DNA from: Anisodus tanguticus
Lineage: Eukaryota; Streptophyta; Magnoliopsida; Solanales; Solanaceae
Reading direction: 5' to 3'
Length of the DNA stretch: 64,000 nucleotides
NCBI GenBank assembly: GCA_034509755.1
Contig: CM067546.1
Coordinates: forward strand, 34,122,383-34,186,382
Shown here: piece after piece, positions 11,338 through 23,918 of the stretch
How positions within the stretch are numbered: the stretch's first letter is position 1
Layout: every line of letters starts with the position of its first letter
Notes under the pieces: generated by a model
Seen by the model: the letters and a program-made list of their open reading frames with translations, nothing else
What the model was told of the DNA's origin: nothing
Databases searched by the model: none
Made by a program: the position numbers and the translations under genes

Positions 11338-12126
11338 TTATTTTTAGGTTTGACACCTCTTTTATTTCTTTTGACGTATCACGTACGTGTGGTCTTTGAT
11401 TCTATTTATTTTTTAACTTTGACGTAATTAATCATATTAAAAAATGTTTTAATCGATGTTCGGCATTGACCGCTTTAATTTTACTAATTTAAATTCGCGT
11501 AAAAAAAATCTTATTTTAAGGTAACACGGGCTCCCTATTAAATATAACTTCATATTAAGAATGAGTGAATACATTCTTATTATTGTTCATTCCAAAAATG
11601 ACTAAATACATATTACAATGGTGAAGGTATAAAACTATCAATGTGAATTTAACATATATTTTTAAAATTTTAAAATGAAGTTTATGTATTTAAAATTTAC
11701 ATAAAAATCTGTTATCCAAATTTATTATAGTTAAATTGTGTAAAATGCTAAAATGTCTTATAACGAATTGATTTTGACTTCCGAATATTAGGATCTCATT
11801 TGTTTTAGGACGGAGGAGGTATAGTTATAAATGAGTTTAACAAATGAAACTATATTACAAAATTAAATATTGCACCATTAAAAGCACATGTGCTTTAATC
11901 AATTTCACTATTTATTTGTCAAAATGTTACTTTATTCCATGAGAATAGCATAGTTCTTTAAATCAAAGGAACTGTGGCTAACGGAACTTGACTTAATCCT
12001 TTTAATCATTTGCACTAGTTAGACAAATATTCTAGTTTTCTATCTATACAAAGTTGGATTCTTTTAGGATAGAGTAAAAATGGAATATGATAAAATATTG
12101 CTCAACTGTTTATCACTATAATAAAG
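11338..12126. other. Intergenic; one further Stowaway end
   Basis: No gene. GGACGGAGGAGGTATAG at about 11810-11826 looks like the right terminus of another Stowaway MITE. A matching left end was not found. Confidence 0.4.
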
Positions 12127-12309
12127 AATACTCTATCGTCCCGGCATATAGCTGGATGGCAAAGGAGTGGAACTTAAAATTCAGCTGGAGGCCTACAGCG
12201 TAGGTTCGAACCCTGGTGGGAGCAATTTACTCTCTTCTAGGGTAGGAAACTTGTAGGTGATATCAATTGCTATCAATATAAAAAAAAAAAAAAAAAAAAT
12301 ACTCTATCG
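12127..12309 (+). mobile_element. tRNA-derived SINE with perfect 12-bp target duplication
   Basis: AATACTCTATCG occurs at 12127-12138 and again at 12298-12309. Between them is a SINE with a tRNA-like head: A-box-like TAGCTGGATGGC and B-box GGTTCGAACCC (about 12200-12214), both internal RNA polymerase III promoter elements. The tail is a run of about 20 A (12280-12299). A relative lies on the minus strand at 42180-42340. The intact duplication suggests a fairly recent insertion. Confidence 0.9.
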
Positions 12310-12956
12310 ATGGTGACCTAATTGGACTGAATAAAAGTTGTGGGGCTGGATTAGCAATTTGAGTACACTTGCATGATTCAAAAGATTATAAAGAAGCCTA
12401 TGTTTTAGTGGAAAAGATAATAGGAATAAGTGTATATTGACAAAGATTAATTAGGTCATCCAATTGGTGCATTGATCTTTGCCTTTTATAAATGCTTTTT
12501 TTCCGAATAGAGAATTGTAAACCTAACTTCGATGCCATAGTAATCCATGGTCGAGGGTGACGTCATTAATTTTGAAAAAAATCACAAGTATTTTATTTAA
12601 TTTTATTTACTTTGTTAATAAATCTTATCCATAATCACAATTATTAGCACGATTCTAATATTTTTTATGATCCTAGTTATATGCTCGACCAGTTTGGACT
12701 TTGGATATGAACTTCAGATTGAACATAGCTATAAGTCTATAACTCTATAAGTGTAGTACAATGCGTTGTACAAGATGGCAGATCAACTAGCGAATTAACG
12801 AAAGTGAAATGCAGAATATTACTCATGCAATTTCTCTGTTGTTTTTCTTAGATATTTCGGAGGCAGACAAATTAAAATTTTCTTATAATAGTAGCATTAC
12901 TATATGTATCGATATATCTAGCTCCTTGGAATTTAAGTAATTTTGATTCCAATTAC
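12310..12956. other. Intergenic, no feature recognised
   Basis: AT-rich DNA between the SINE and copia element A. No open frame or repeat end that I can support. Confidence 0.5.
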
Positions 12957-12961
12957 AGTAT

Positions 12962-13088
12962 TATTAGCGAATATTCTCCGTATATTTTGTAAGATAGAAT
13001 TTGTATCATATTAGGAATCAACATTTGTACAACTATATATATTGTGAATAATGAAAGGAATCCTTAAGGAAAATTATTCTATCTTACA
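12962..13088 (+). repeat. 5' LTR of copia A (shortened)
   Basis: 127 bp, TATTAG...CTTACA. Compared with the 198-bp 3' LTR it lacks an internal block between TATTTTGTAA and the repeated ATTAGGAATCAAC. The 3' LTR carries two such ATTAGGAATCAAC motifs, so the loss could be recombination between short repeats. Confidence 0.9.
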
Positions 13089-13201
13089 TGGTATCAAGAG
13101 CCTAAAACCTAAACTCTACTCTTCTCCTTTCTCCCTGTCCTTCTCGGTCGAACCAGAAAATTTTCGGCTAGAAAATTCCCTTCCCTCGGCCGGTGGCAAC
13201 C

Positions 13202-16200
13202 ATGTCTTCCCCCACAAATTCCGGTTCATCCACTGGCACACTTGACAACCCCTCACAACGTTCATCGTCTTCTTTTCACCCGGCTTTCGCCGTTACAAAC
13301 ATCAAGAACTCTATCCCTATAATTCTTTATCAAGAAGACTGTCAATATTCCATGTGGACAGAACACACCAAACATCCACACCCGCATTTCTCCCTAAACC
13401 ACATCCTATACACACCTAACATCATTAAAAACTTAATCTCTGTTAGAAAATTCACTAGCAATAATTATGTGTCTGTCAAATTTGATTCTTTTGGTTTTTC
13501 TGTGAAGGAACTCAATACGGGGAAAATTCTTACACGCTGCAATAGTGTGGGAGACTTCTACCCATTCACTCAATCTTCCGATGTCAGACCGCAAGCACCT
13601 CTATCCCTTGTGGCGATCTCTCCCTCAACTTGGCACAACAGACTCGGACACCCCGGAGACCCAGTTTTTACTTTTCTTAGGACTTCTAAGCGTATTCAAT
13701 GTAATAATGGGAAAATTGCCCACCATTGTTTTTCTTGTCCACTAGGCAAACATCCTCGTCTTCCATTTATGTCATCAAACAGTGTTACTTTTTCTCCCTT
13801 TGATATTGTTCATGTTGATTTGTGGACATCTCCGATTGTTAGCTCTTTGGGTCATAAATTCTATCTAGTATTCTTGAATGATTTTTCACATTTTGTCTGG
13901 ATTTACCCACTGAAATTCAAATCTGAAGTTTTTGCAAAATTCCTCGAGTTTCAAAAATTCATTAAAACATAATTTGAAAAATCTAGAAAATCATTCCAAT
14001 GTGATAATGGACGTGAATTTAATAACTCGACATTTCACAATTTTCGTTCTAAACAAGGCATGGTTTTCCATTTTTCTTGTCCCTATACTTCTTCCCAAAA
14101 CGGAAAGGCTGAAAGAATTATACGTACCATCAATAATATGGTTCGCACACTTCTGTTTCATGCCTGCCTACCACCGCATTTTTAGGTCTATGCTGTCAAA
14201 ATGGTAGAATCCCTTCTTAATATTTTACCAACTAGCACACTCCAAAACAAGACCCCTACCGAAATCTTATACCGTAGGCTACCATCATATGATCACCTAC
14301 GTATTTTTGGATGCTTATGCTACCCCAACATGGCCTCCACTGCACCTCACAAACTTGCCCATCGTACTCTGTCATGTGTCTTCCTTGGTCTATATCCTAA
14401 TCATCGGGGCTACTTGTGCTATGACATTGCTACTCGCAAAATCATCGTCTCCCGTCACGTCACTTTTGACGAGACAACCTTTCTTTTTCAAATCTCCGGA
14501 AATTTCAGACCACCGATTACATATTTCTCGATGAACCAAGTCTGTCCCGGTCATCCAAAATCTATACCAACAGCAGCCCACTGTTCCGACAGTCTCACCT
14601 GTCGGCACCACCCCCAATGACTCCATGCTCACCCTCACGCGCCTCGGTCGAGTCTCCCGCACCACCAAGAACATCGCTCGCCCATCGGTCCAAAGAACCC
14701 GGTCCCCGAGTTTTCCAGTCCAGAACCAGTGGACATGTAGCCTCCCAGTTCCAACCTCCCACTGCTGCCATCTCACCGAATTGAGACTCGTGCACAACAC
14801 GGGATCTTCAAACCCAAAGTTCACTTCAATCTCTCCACACAAACCTTATCACATATTCCAAAGAATCCAAAACTAGCTAAACTAGACCCTAATTGGAATG
14901 CGGCCATGTGCGAGGAGTTTAACGCTTTAACCAAGCAGAACACTTGGGATTTGATACCTAGACCAGCTGGTGTGAATGTTATCCGGTGTATGTGGCTATT
15001 TCGTCACAAGTTCAGAGACAGTGGTGACTTAAGAGAGGTATAAGGCAAGACTTGTTGCAAATGGCACTAATCATCAGGAGGGCATTGATTGTGGTGATAT
15101 ATTCAGTTCGGTTGTTAAACCGGCCACTATTCGAACAGTTCTCATTATTGCTATGGGCATGCATTGGCCGATTCATCATCTAGATGTCAAGAATGCATTT
15201 CTTCATGGGGATTTGAAAGAAACTGTGTACATGCATCAGCCCCCTGGCTTTGTTCATCCGGCAGTTCCGCGATTTGTATGTCGTCTCAGGAAATCATTAA
15301 ATGGATTGAAATAGGCACCCCGCGCTTGGTATGATCATTTTGCCAGATATCTTCTGCAGATTGGTTTTCTATTTAGCAGGTGTGATAACTCTCTCTTCAC
15401 TTTTCACCGAGGTAGCAGTACTGTATATTTGCTACTATATGTCGATGACATCGTTCTTACTGCATCGTCTGACGATTTGAATAATGAAACCATTGCTCTA
15501 CTCAAAACTGAATTTGCTATGACTAACTTGGGCAAGCTGAGTTACTTTTTGGGTATATCGGTGACCAGATCTGTAGCCACCATGTTCCTGTGTCAGCGTA
15601 AGTATGCAGAAGAGATAGTGTACAGGGCCAAGATGACAAATTGTAAAATTATGCCAACTCCAGTGGACTCAAAATCCAAGCTTAGTGCCACTGACGGTGC
15701 TCCAGTTTCTGATCCCACTCTATATCGGAGTCTTGCAGGTGGTCTTCAGTATCTTACATTCACTAGGCCTGATATTGCATATGTCGTTCAGCAGGTGTGT
15801 CTGTTTATGCATGACCCCCGAGAGTCCCATTTTGCCGCCCTCAAACGTATTATCAGATGCGTTAAGGGCACACTAGACTTTGGTTTACATCTATACCCCT
15901 CTGCCCCAACCAAGTTGCTAGCCTACACGGATGCAGATTGGGCAGGATGCCCCGACATACGTTGCTCCACCTCAGGGTACTGTGTATTTCTTGGAGATAA
16001 TCTTATCTCATGGTCCGCCAAGCGGCAGGCCAAGCTATCCCGTTCGAGTGCTGAAGCAGAATATCGCGGAGTTGCTAATGTCGTCGCTGAGATCTGTTGG
16101 CTCCGAAATCTTCTTCTGGAGCTCCAGTGTCCATTACGCAAGGCATCTATAGTCTATTGTGATAACATATCTGCTATATATATGTCTCACAATCCAGTCC

Positions 16201-16406
16201 AACATCAGTGGACTAAGCATATTGAGATGGATATCCACTTTGTGCGAGAGAAGGTTGCCCGTGGTCAGGTCAAAATTTTACACATGCCTTCCTCTTATCA
16301 GTATGCAGACATTTTCACAAAGGGACTACCGCGACAGCTCTTCACCGGCTTCCGATCCAACCTTAGCATTCGGCCTCCTCCCGCTCCGTCTGAGGGGGAG
16401 TATTAG
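13202..16406 (+). pseudogene. gag-pol of copia A, internally deleted and interrupted
   Basis: From the ATG at 13202 a gag N-terminus (FHPAFAVTNIKN) runs straight into the end of the protease region (HFSLNHILYTPNIIKN). Most of gag and the protease active site are therefore missing while the frame stays open. Next come the GAG-pre-integrase/zinc region (WHNRLGHP, HHCFSC), the integrase core (VHVDLWTSP), then RT and RNase H. Lesions relative to element C: TAA for CAA at 13970-13972, TAG for TGG at 14183-14185, a one-base insertion near 15031 and TAG for CAG at 15312-15314. The last segment, 15429-16406 (325 codons), is open and holds YVDD, YTDADWAGCPD and SSAEAEY. The stop codon at 16404-16406 lies within the first six bases of the 3' LTR. 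Confidence 0.93.
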
Positions 16407-16598
16407 CGAATATTCTCCGTATATTTTGTAATTATGATAGATGTATATTTAAGGTAACTTAGGATTCTAATTGTATTAGGAATCAACTTTTGTAAGGTAA
16501 GTTAGGATTCGTACCATATTAGGAATCAACCTTAGTACAACTATATATATTGTGAATAATTAAAAAAAAAATTCTAAGAAAAATTATTCTATCTTACA
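16401..16598 (+). repeat. 3' LTR of copia A
   Basis: 198 bp, starting TATTAGCGAATATTC directly after the polypurine tract and ending CTTACA before the AGTAT duplication. It contains TATATATATTGTGAATAA near its end. Confidence 0.9.
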
Positions 16599-16603
16599 AG
16601 TAT

Positions 16604-17113
16604 AAGTAAAGAAAATTACGTAATAAATAGGGAGAAATTAAATGGATTAGATTGGTAGGATTGTGAAGCTCCCCCTTTTCCTGGATTCGGATACTTAGGA
16701 ATAAACTTGAGGAATATTATCAAATATGCGGAAAGAGAAAGATCTTTAAAAAGAACAACTTTTATTAAGAGATACGTGATTGGTGCTTGGTGACAAATTC
16801 CTTGATTTATTGAAATCGATGTGTTACATCAACAAGTTGGGATGTTTGACTTATTTGAGCAACAATTAATTATTCATAGGTTCACGTAACTAGGGAAATT
16901 AAAGATATAGTAGGAACAATTTTGGACAATTTAAAATAACATTTTTGCACAAAACGTTGTTTTTATATTCGACATTAACTATATGTTTTCCCTTATATTC
17001 ATTTATTACTATTTTATAGATGTATTTATAGTAGATACTATAACTTACAACTTGTTAGTTTTTGGGAATTCCTCATGTTATCCCTCATTTGGTTACAGAA
17101 AAACGCGTTAGTT
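16604..17113. other. Intergenic, no feature recognised
   Basis: AT-rich sequence without supported features. Confidence 0.5.
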
Positions 17114-17329
17114 ATTTCAGCAGTGGCAGACACGGAATTTAAGAGGTGTTGGTGCTTCATTTCTGCCTAAAAACCAGAGCACCCAACTATATTTTTGGTT
17201 TCTATGGTACTTTTTGAGTTTTTATACCAAATTTTTTTATATTTTTTAAATAACTATACCTAATTTGTGTCAGGTTTAACGGATGCCGGAGCACCACTAA
17301 ATTAGACATAGGTCCGCCCTTGATTTCAG
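17114..17329. mobile_element. hAT-type MITE with 7-bp target duplication
   Basis: ATTTCAG at 17114-17120 and 17323-17329 flank a 202-bp element. Its ends are CAGTGGCAGAC (left) and CAAGGGCGGAC (reverse complement of right). It is non-coding. Parts (AAACCAGAGCACC and GGTGCTCCGGCATCCG on the minus strand) recur in opposite orientation in the element at 60896-61070. Confidence 0.75.
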
Positions 17330-20300
17330 TTTCAAATAACTAATCAGAATCTCGTTATCATAATTCGTTCGCTGTTAAAAAAATCACAATATTTAGAATG
17401 TGTTCAAGTTTGGGAACTTTACCAATTAAGCCAAGGTGCAACTCTATGAATAACTTTTACATATTCAAAACCAACTACGTATAAAAATTGTTTACAGTAA
17501 ATAATAACACAGAAAAAAGTAAAAGGGATAATAAGATTAAGTAATTTTGTCATTAGGATAATGTAAATATAGATTGCTAAATTCTCATGTTGGAATTGGA
17601 TGAGAGATGAAATGGGATGTATGTTATATATCGAACTAGAAAATATAATTGGGTTGTTACAAATCATATCACCATATGGTGAGTTAAAGCCAGACCATGT
17701 CAAAATTATCTGCCTTGAGGAAGCTGTCGATGAGAATTTCTAATCATGAGGCGAAAAGAGTCGGATAATCTTGTCCAAAATCAAATTAATATTCGGCAAC
17801 GGAAAATTATCTTTGAGAATATATTTTATTGAGATTGCAATCTATATTAGACGTTAACAGAAGAAGGGCGTTTTAAAACAATTTCTAATACGTTAAGGAT
17901 ATTTTTTACCCTTTTTCTGTATTTACTAAAGTTAATTAAGAATAAAGTCAAACCAAGCATTACGTACTTATAATTGGGAAAATGAAATGAAAAAAAAAAC
18001 AGATCAACATGAAAAGAGAATTTCTCTTCCATCATTTTCATTCATTGAAAAGAGGGAATAACACATTTTAATCTAATTATGCTCTCGCAACTTGAGTGAA
18101 ATCTGGTCCTCTTCCCCTTTTACAGGTGAATTTTTTTGGAAAGGAGTAGGGAATTAAGTAGGCATTTGGCCATAGAATCTAAATATTTTTTACTTTATTC
18201 AAAATATATGGAGTTGCACTTGAAGACGGAGTTGTGTATGTTTGGTTATTTATATTTTTTGCAAAAAATATTTGAAATAATATTCATACTTAAATGTACT
18301 TTTTAAATTTTAAATTTGAAAAATAACTTCAAGTTAGATTTGAAATTATTATGGCCAGTGTTGACTTTAAATAAATAAATAAAATTTCAGAGAAAATAAA
18401 TAATTTGTATATCCAAACGGGTCCTAATTTTCTTGCGCAAGTAAAAATTGTTGAACAGTGCCTACAAAATTGACTAACTGGTCCAACAAAAGCTGCTTTG
18501 TTAGCATTGCCGAAAGTTTTTGCAAAAGCATCCAAAAAAAAAAGCGTGAAAATTTTGCTAAAATATCTGCGAATACCCTTGTATATAAATGTTTGGAGTA
18601 TTAAGTTTATGTTTTATTCAAATAAAATATTCTCCCTTTACACCGAAAATAGTAGTAGTGAGATTTGATTAATGTGTCTAATTTTAACGTGATTGTGGTC
18701 ATCAATTTTAATTTTAGGAATAAAATTTATATATATAAAATTATTATATTTCATAGTACTATTTTTTTTTAAATTGTAAGTATATTTTAGAGAATCGTAT
18801 TCATACTAACTTGAGACTCCAAAATCCAAATAAGAGCATTGACATTCTTCTCGGACGGGGGAGAGAGTATAAAATACTACTCCATGTTGATTTTGTTTAA
18901 AATAGTTTTTTTCTAGCAGGTATGGAAATTGATAAGGTAAGATGAGGCCAAAAAGAATGGGCAGTCCGGTATACAAAGTATTCTGCGTTAGCAGATTCGG
19001 GGAAGGACGCGCACATTCCAAGAGTGTGATGTAGACCGTCTAACCTAATACAAATATTAGTGATTGCTTCCAACAGCTCGAAATCGTGACTAATAGATCA
19101 CACAGAAATAATTTTATCGTTGCTTCAATTAACTGCACTTCCATGAGGCCAAAAGAATGTGAGGTTGAAATTTAGTTTAGTACTTGCGTTAGATATGCAT
19201 AAGGTCGTGAGATAGGAAAGTATGAGACATTGGCAGAGATAAAACTTTTATTAAAGAAGTTAAACATCTATTATATTTACCTATATAAAAAATTGATCTT
19301 ATGTACAAGTTTTGTCGAACATATTCGGATGAACCCCGTTTGTCTAGCTAGCTTCATCTCTGATTGTGGTGTCTATATCTATTACTATAGGTGATCATAC
19401 TTCTACACTTTATCACATCACTTGTGATATGTGATTAATTCAAGATTTATATATAAAAGTTTATAGATTCGGAATTCTAGTTTTTAAAGTTACTTATTAT
19501 AAATTAATAAGTTATTCATATTCAATAAATTTTTATATAAATATAAGATTGTACCAAATTTAATTATTAAGTTCAACCGAACTCATAACTGAAATGCTAG
19601 CTCCGCCACCATCTCTACATATGTCACTACTTATTTGAGTAGGAAAAAGGATAACGCGATGATATATATGTCTCTTTTATGTCATGCATGAGGTAACAAA
19701 TTTTCCCTTGTCTTTCTGAAAAAAATGAGGTTGAGATATTTACATTAATTCATTTTTAATGCATGAACTCTTTAACTTCTCTTTTATCTATGCATGTTAT
19801 TTATTTTGAAAGGATGTAAATGATTAACATACAATTAATCACAGGTTAAGAGATATCGTATCTCTAAAAGCTTAACACTTCTGTTTTATATTCCCCTTCA
19901 CATTAAAATATTTTATAATCATAATCTTTTATTTTAATGAGAAATTAATTCTCCATAATCACGTGGGAATTAGGTTTGCTTGATATAGACAATGGTACTT
20001 TACCCACTTCAAATTTAAGGCTGTCATCCATTTAGGATAATGCTCCTCAATTATTTTTTATAAAGTTCTCTAAGTCCTTCCCCTTTGTCGATCATAGTGA
20101 GCATGTAAAAGATATTGTCAATTCTACCTTCATGCGAAAAAAGTTTAACTAATATTCGTTGATGGGGTAAATAATTTATATATTATCAGGTCATATTTAT
20201 ATTTTATAGTAAGTAATTTATTTTATTATAAAAATTAATTCTATCTTTTAAGAAGGATTACTTTTTGTTATATTATTAATATCTAAAAAAGAATAAGAAT

Positions 20301-21173
20301 CAATTTTGGAATTTCTCTAACATCTGTTATTAAGTTTGGTCAAGATAATTAATACAAATATTGAATTGTTTTAATGATTTTATTAAAGAGGAAAAATGCA
20401 GTTGGCAAACGTTTGGAAATTTAGTTTGATCATTTGAATGTCTTTTATGGCCTTTATTTCTCTTAAATTTGTAGACGTTGGCAGAAGATTAAAAAGCTCA
20501 AAAGCTCACTTTTTTGCTTTAAATAATACTTTACGGGTTCATCTTTGAAGTGTGGAAAAATATAGCAGAAATACTTCTTATAATTTTGTATTACTGTTTT
20601 TTTTTAGATAATTTTTGTTAGATTTTAGCTCCCAGTTTATATTAAAAGAACTTGTTGAATTTTGGAGGATACACCCATATCGGGTGAAATATTCTTTAGG
20701 ACATTGTCTTTGACGCGCCTCAGGCTTTAAAGAATTTCATACAAGTGTTTATTATCAAATATTTTCCGTAAGATTTTCAACCGTTTTTAATATATTTTGA
20801 ATAGTCTTATAATGCAAAAAATTATTTACATTATCAATATTAAACCATGCGAAAAGTTAAGCTTATTATAGTCACAACCTAAAAAAATAGGAGTCTTTCT
20901 CTTGTGCGAAAGTAACGTGATTGTCATAATTTGTTGAAAGTTATTTATGGACTACAATTTAATATATCTTTATATGAGTTATGACTTAACATTCATTTTA
21001 TTTATTATTGTTCATGGAGCATAAGTCCTTTAATATAAATTCTAAAGTGTTAGATTTTGATGTTTGAAATTCTATTATTTTTATTTAACTCATTATAAAA
21101 TTTTATATATATAAAAATTAATGGCACTTGTCATCAATGATGTCGGGCTATCGTCTGAAAAAGTCAATTCATC
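17330..21173. other. Intergenic, AT-rich
   Basis: About 3.8 kb without a recognisable gene. Short open frames on the minus strand (17419-17703, 17847-18041, 18329-18535, 18806-19021) are low-complexity or unlike known families. GCTAGCTCCGCCACC at about 19598-19612 resembles one end of an hAT-type MITE; its partner end was not found. Confidence 0.5.
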
Positions 21174-21178
21174 TAAAT

Positions 21179-21466
21179 TGTTATAAAATGATAGCAATAG
21201 CAATATAAGACAAGAGATGTAGACAAAGAAGTAGAGAGGAATAAACTTTCTTCTTATTTCAAGTGTATATTTTTTTTACCTTCAAAGGTGAATAACAACC
21301 CAGATTATAGGATGAACCCACCCAATGGAGATTACAAATATTAAGTGATCAAATTAATTGGTGGAGGTTACAACTATTAAGTGCCCAAATTAATAAGTAC
21401 ACGTAACATACAAAAGGTTAGTGAATGTGTATGGACATCCATACAAAGGATATGTATTTCATAACA
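21179..21466 (-). repeat. 3' LTR of element G
   Basis: 288 bp, matching the copy at 26230-26527 along its whole length with small indels and scattered substitutions. The ends TGTTAT/ATAACA are perfect inverted repeats. Confidence 0.9.
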
Positions 21467-21678
21467 CTCCCCTTGGATGTCCATAGATAATGTGCCTCGT
21501 TAAAACCTTACTAGAAAAAATCCAGTGGAAAATTTTTTAGTGAAGGAAAAAGAGTACATATTTCTAATAATACACATTTTGGTTGCCTCATTAAAAACCT
21601 TACAAGAAAAATCCAATGGGACAAAACCTTATATGGAAAAAAGAGTACAACATGTATTAACTCCCTCTGATGAGAACT

Positions 21679-21945
21679 TCAGGCCAAGTGCTTGAGTCTT
21701 CGCATTCCAATCTTGTGTACCATCTTCTCGAAAGTTGCAGTTGGCAGAGACTTAGTGAACAAATCCGTCATATTATCACTTGAACGAATCTATTGCATGT
21801 TGATATCACCATTCTTTTGGAGCTCGTGTGTGAAGAACAACTTTGGTGAAATGTGATTTGTCCTATCTCCTTTTATGAATCCTCCCTTCAATTGAGCAAT
21901 GCATGCTGCATTATCTTCATATAAGATTGCGGGTATTTTGTCACA
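21679..21945 (-). pseudogene. Copia RNase H C-terminus (element G)
   Basis: The minus strand reads ILYEDNAACIAQLKGGFIKG, then ISPKLFFTHELQKNGDIN, SDNMTDLFTKSLPTATFEKM and a terminal MRRLKHLA before a TGA at 21679-21681. This is the conserved end of copia pol. A TAG interrupts it where related proteins have Gln (within NMQ-x-IRSSDN). The upstream RT is absent. Confidence 0.85.
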
Positions 21946-22099
21946 TTTCAAATCACATTTTCTTCCAAGCGATTCAAATAGTCATAACATCAATTGAATT
22001 TATTCATATTTCTTTCTTGAGTTTGCGGCTCATTGATTTCTTCAAGAATTATTAGGGTCGATCAAATCTTGCATTTCTTTATGAGATTCTTTCTTAGTG

Positions 22100-23165
22100 T
22101 CATCTTGACCTATTTATTTTTCTTTTTCTAGGATTCCGATCCTTAGAACTCAATGGTCTACCACGCTTCAGGCGTGTTTTGGACTCATTTGTCATGACAC
22201 TAGTATATGGTCCTACAGGGACATCAATCCGAATTGGGACATTCTCTGCATGGGTATGTGATTAGGCAATCCTTTTCAAATCTATAAATGCGTATGGTAT
22301 TTGATTTGCTATTTTTTGCAAGTGAATAATCTTTTAGACCTCTTGCTCACAAATAGAAGCACGTGGATCAAGATGAGATGATGATGGATTTTCCCACAAA
22401 TTTCCCTTTTTATTTCATTATTCTCTCCCCTAATTTTGGAAAAATTCTCTCATCAAATCGACAATATGCAATTGATCTTATTTCAGTATCTCCATGTAAG
22501 GAAGAAATTATATCATGCAAGATAAATAAATGCATAGACCAATCTAATTTTCTCATTTCAACTTCTTTTTATAGCAAGATAAATAAATGCATAAATTGAA
22601 TAAATATATGGTACTTCAATAAATATATATTAAGGTGGGACCAATCTAATTTTCCATTCATTTCAACTTCTTTTCATTTTGAAAGTCATGTGAGCCGCGA
22701 GACAATTTTCATTTAATATTTAAGTTACATGAATTTATCAAGATGTATCTACTTCGTAAATATTCCTACATCAATATGCTTTAAGAGGCGTAGAATTCAG
22801 ATCCTCATAATATTATACAATATTGCGCACTATATTGTATCAAATATATCATCGACGATATATCATTTCGTATCGGTTTGCAATTAGACACAACTTACTA
22901 AGATCTTATCACTTAGTTATTTTTTCAGGTACCTAAACCTTGTACGAGGTTTTATGAAGTGTTATGTCATAGGCTCTTCAAGAGCACATTGCCTTCTTAT
23001 TATGATCATTATCATTTTCTCCTCTCAATTTTCAAGGATTATTGCGTTTGAAACCAATTTGTCTACCATGCTTCACACATGTTGTAAACCATGTCTTTCA
23101 GGGATATTTAAGAGCATCTTGCAACTGAAATATGAAATAGTTGGGTCAACAAATGCTTCTAGCAT
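22100..23165 (-). pseudogene. Two decayed copies of the copia integrase-RT linker (element G)
   Basis: Around 22100-22345 the minus strand reads IIHLQKIANQIPYAFIDLKR, then IRIDVPVGPYTSVMTNESKT and RLKRGRPLSSKDRNPRKRK. Around 22925-23165 a second, more degraded copy of the same basic linker occurs (SMVDKLVSNAIILEN and an acidic EEKMIM stretch). These fit the variable basic region between integrase and RT in this copia group. Two copies in one element point to an internal duplication or a nested rearrangement. Confidence 0.6.
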
Positions 23166-23269
23166 TTGACTTGAATTATCGTTTGAACGAGGATCATACT
23201 AGTAATAATTCACAATATATTTCTTAGTTGTTTATTCTCTCTACCCTTATGTTAGAAAAACTAACATAC

Positions 23270-23690
23270 ATTTTCACCTTCTTTGGGAAATCCACCTGTG
23301 TGCATCGTGGTATATTCATTAATCATATACCGCACAATAAAACTATTAGATGAAAATATTTGGTTCCTGACCTTGAACCAATTGTGAGGGGAGAATTTAT
23401 CATAATTTATTAGTCTGAAGCATACAAACGTCGTTGTATGCAATATATCATATTTCAGATCAACACATGAAGCTTTGTTCTCATTCGCAATGGTTTAGCT
23501 ATTTATCGGAGGCATTCAACGCTGAACCAGCTTGAATATAAACCGGTATTAACAAGATGAATTATCTTGATTACATAATCAGAAAATTGTGCTCTCAACT
23601 CAATTATTTTGAGCAAACAATTTTGCATATGTCAAACTGCGGGTTGACAATAAACGCACATGTGACCGTCTTATCGATGCATCTATTTAA
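23270..23690 (-). pseudogene. Copia integrase C-terminal remnant (element G)
   Basis: The minus strand carries, over several frames, pieces resembling the group's integrase: a START-like STRSLTYAKLFAQ stretch, IANPLRMRTKLH-like, ILHTTTFVCFRLINYDKFSP and VQGQEPNIFHL-like sequence. All are broken by stops. The D,D,E residues cannot be placed with confidence. Confidence 0.5.
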
Positions 23691-23918
23691 GACATCACAT
23701 AACAGGTGAACGGGCCCTTATTCACCTTTTATATTTTTCAGAATTTAGGAAATTCAATCCCAACATTAGTCAGTATAATCAACTTATCATGAGAACAAGC
23801 AATTTAATTCTTGAAGAATCTTCTAGTTCTTCAATATATTTCGAATACAAACTTAGCACATCAGATTTAAATCAGGACAACCAAATTATCACGTCAATTA
23901 ATAAAATTATATGTACTA

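Larger units (their letters stand above)
12962..16598 (+). mobile_element. Ty1/copia retrotransposon A
   Basis: 5' LTR 12962-13088 and 3' LTR 16401-16598, both starting TATTAGCGAATATTC and ending CTTACA. The target duplication AGTAT is perfect (12957-12961, 16599-16603). The primer site TGGTATCAAGAGC follows the 5' LTR at 13089, as for initiator-tRNA-Met priming. The purine-rich CTGAGGGGGAG precedes the 3' LTR. The 5' LTR lacks about 70 bases present in the 3' LTR. Gag is mostly deleted and pol is broken, so the copy is defective. It is close kin to element C. Confidence 0.95.

Noticed and set aside
12139..12297. Candidate tRNA gene because of the GGTTCGAACCC box
   Set aside because: No acceptor or anticodon stems fold as a tRNA. 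Target duplication and A-tail show it is a SINE.
13051..13245. 64-codon frame spanning the 5' LTR end of element A
   Set aside because: Runs through the LTR and primer site; it is untranslated leader, and gag starts at 13202 in another frame.
14390..14842. 150-codon minus-strand frame
   Set aside because: Shadow of the Pro-rich integrase-RT linker of element A; composition mirrors the plus strand.
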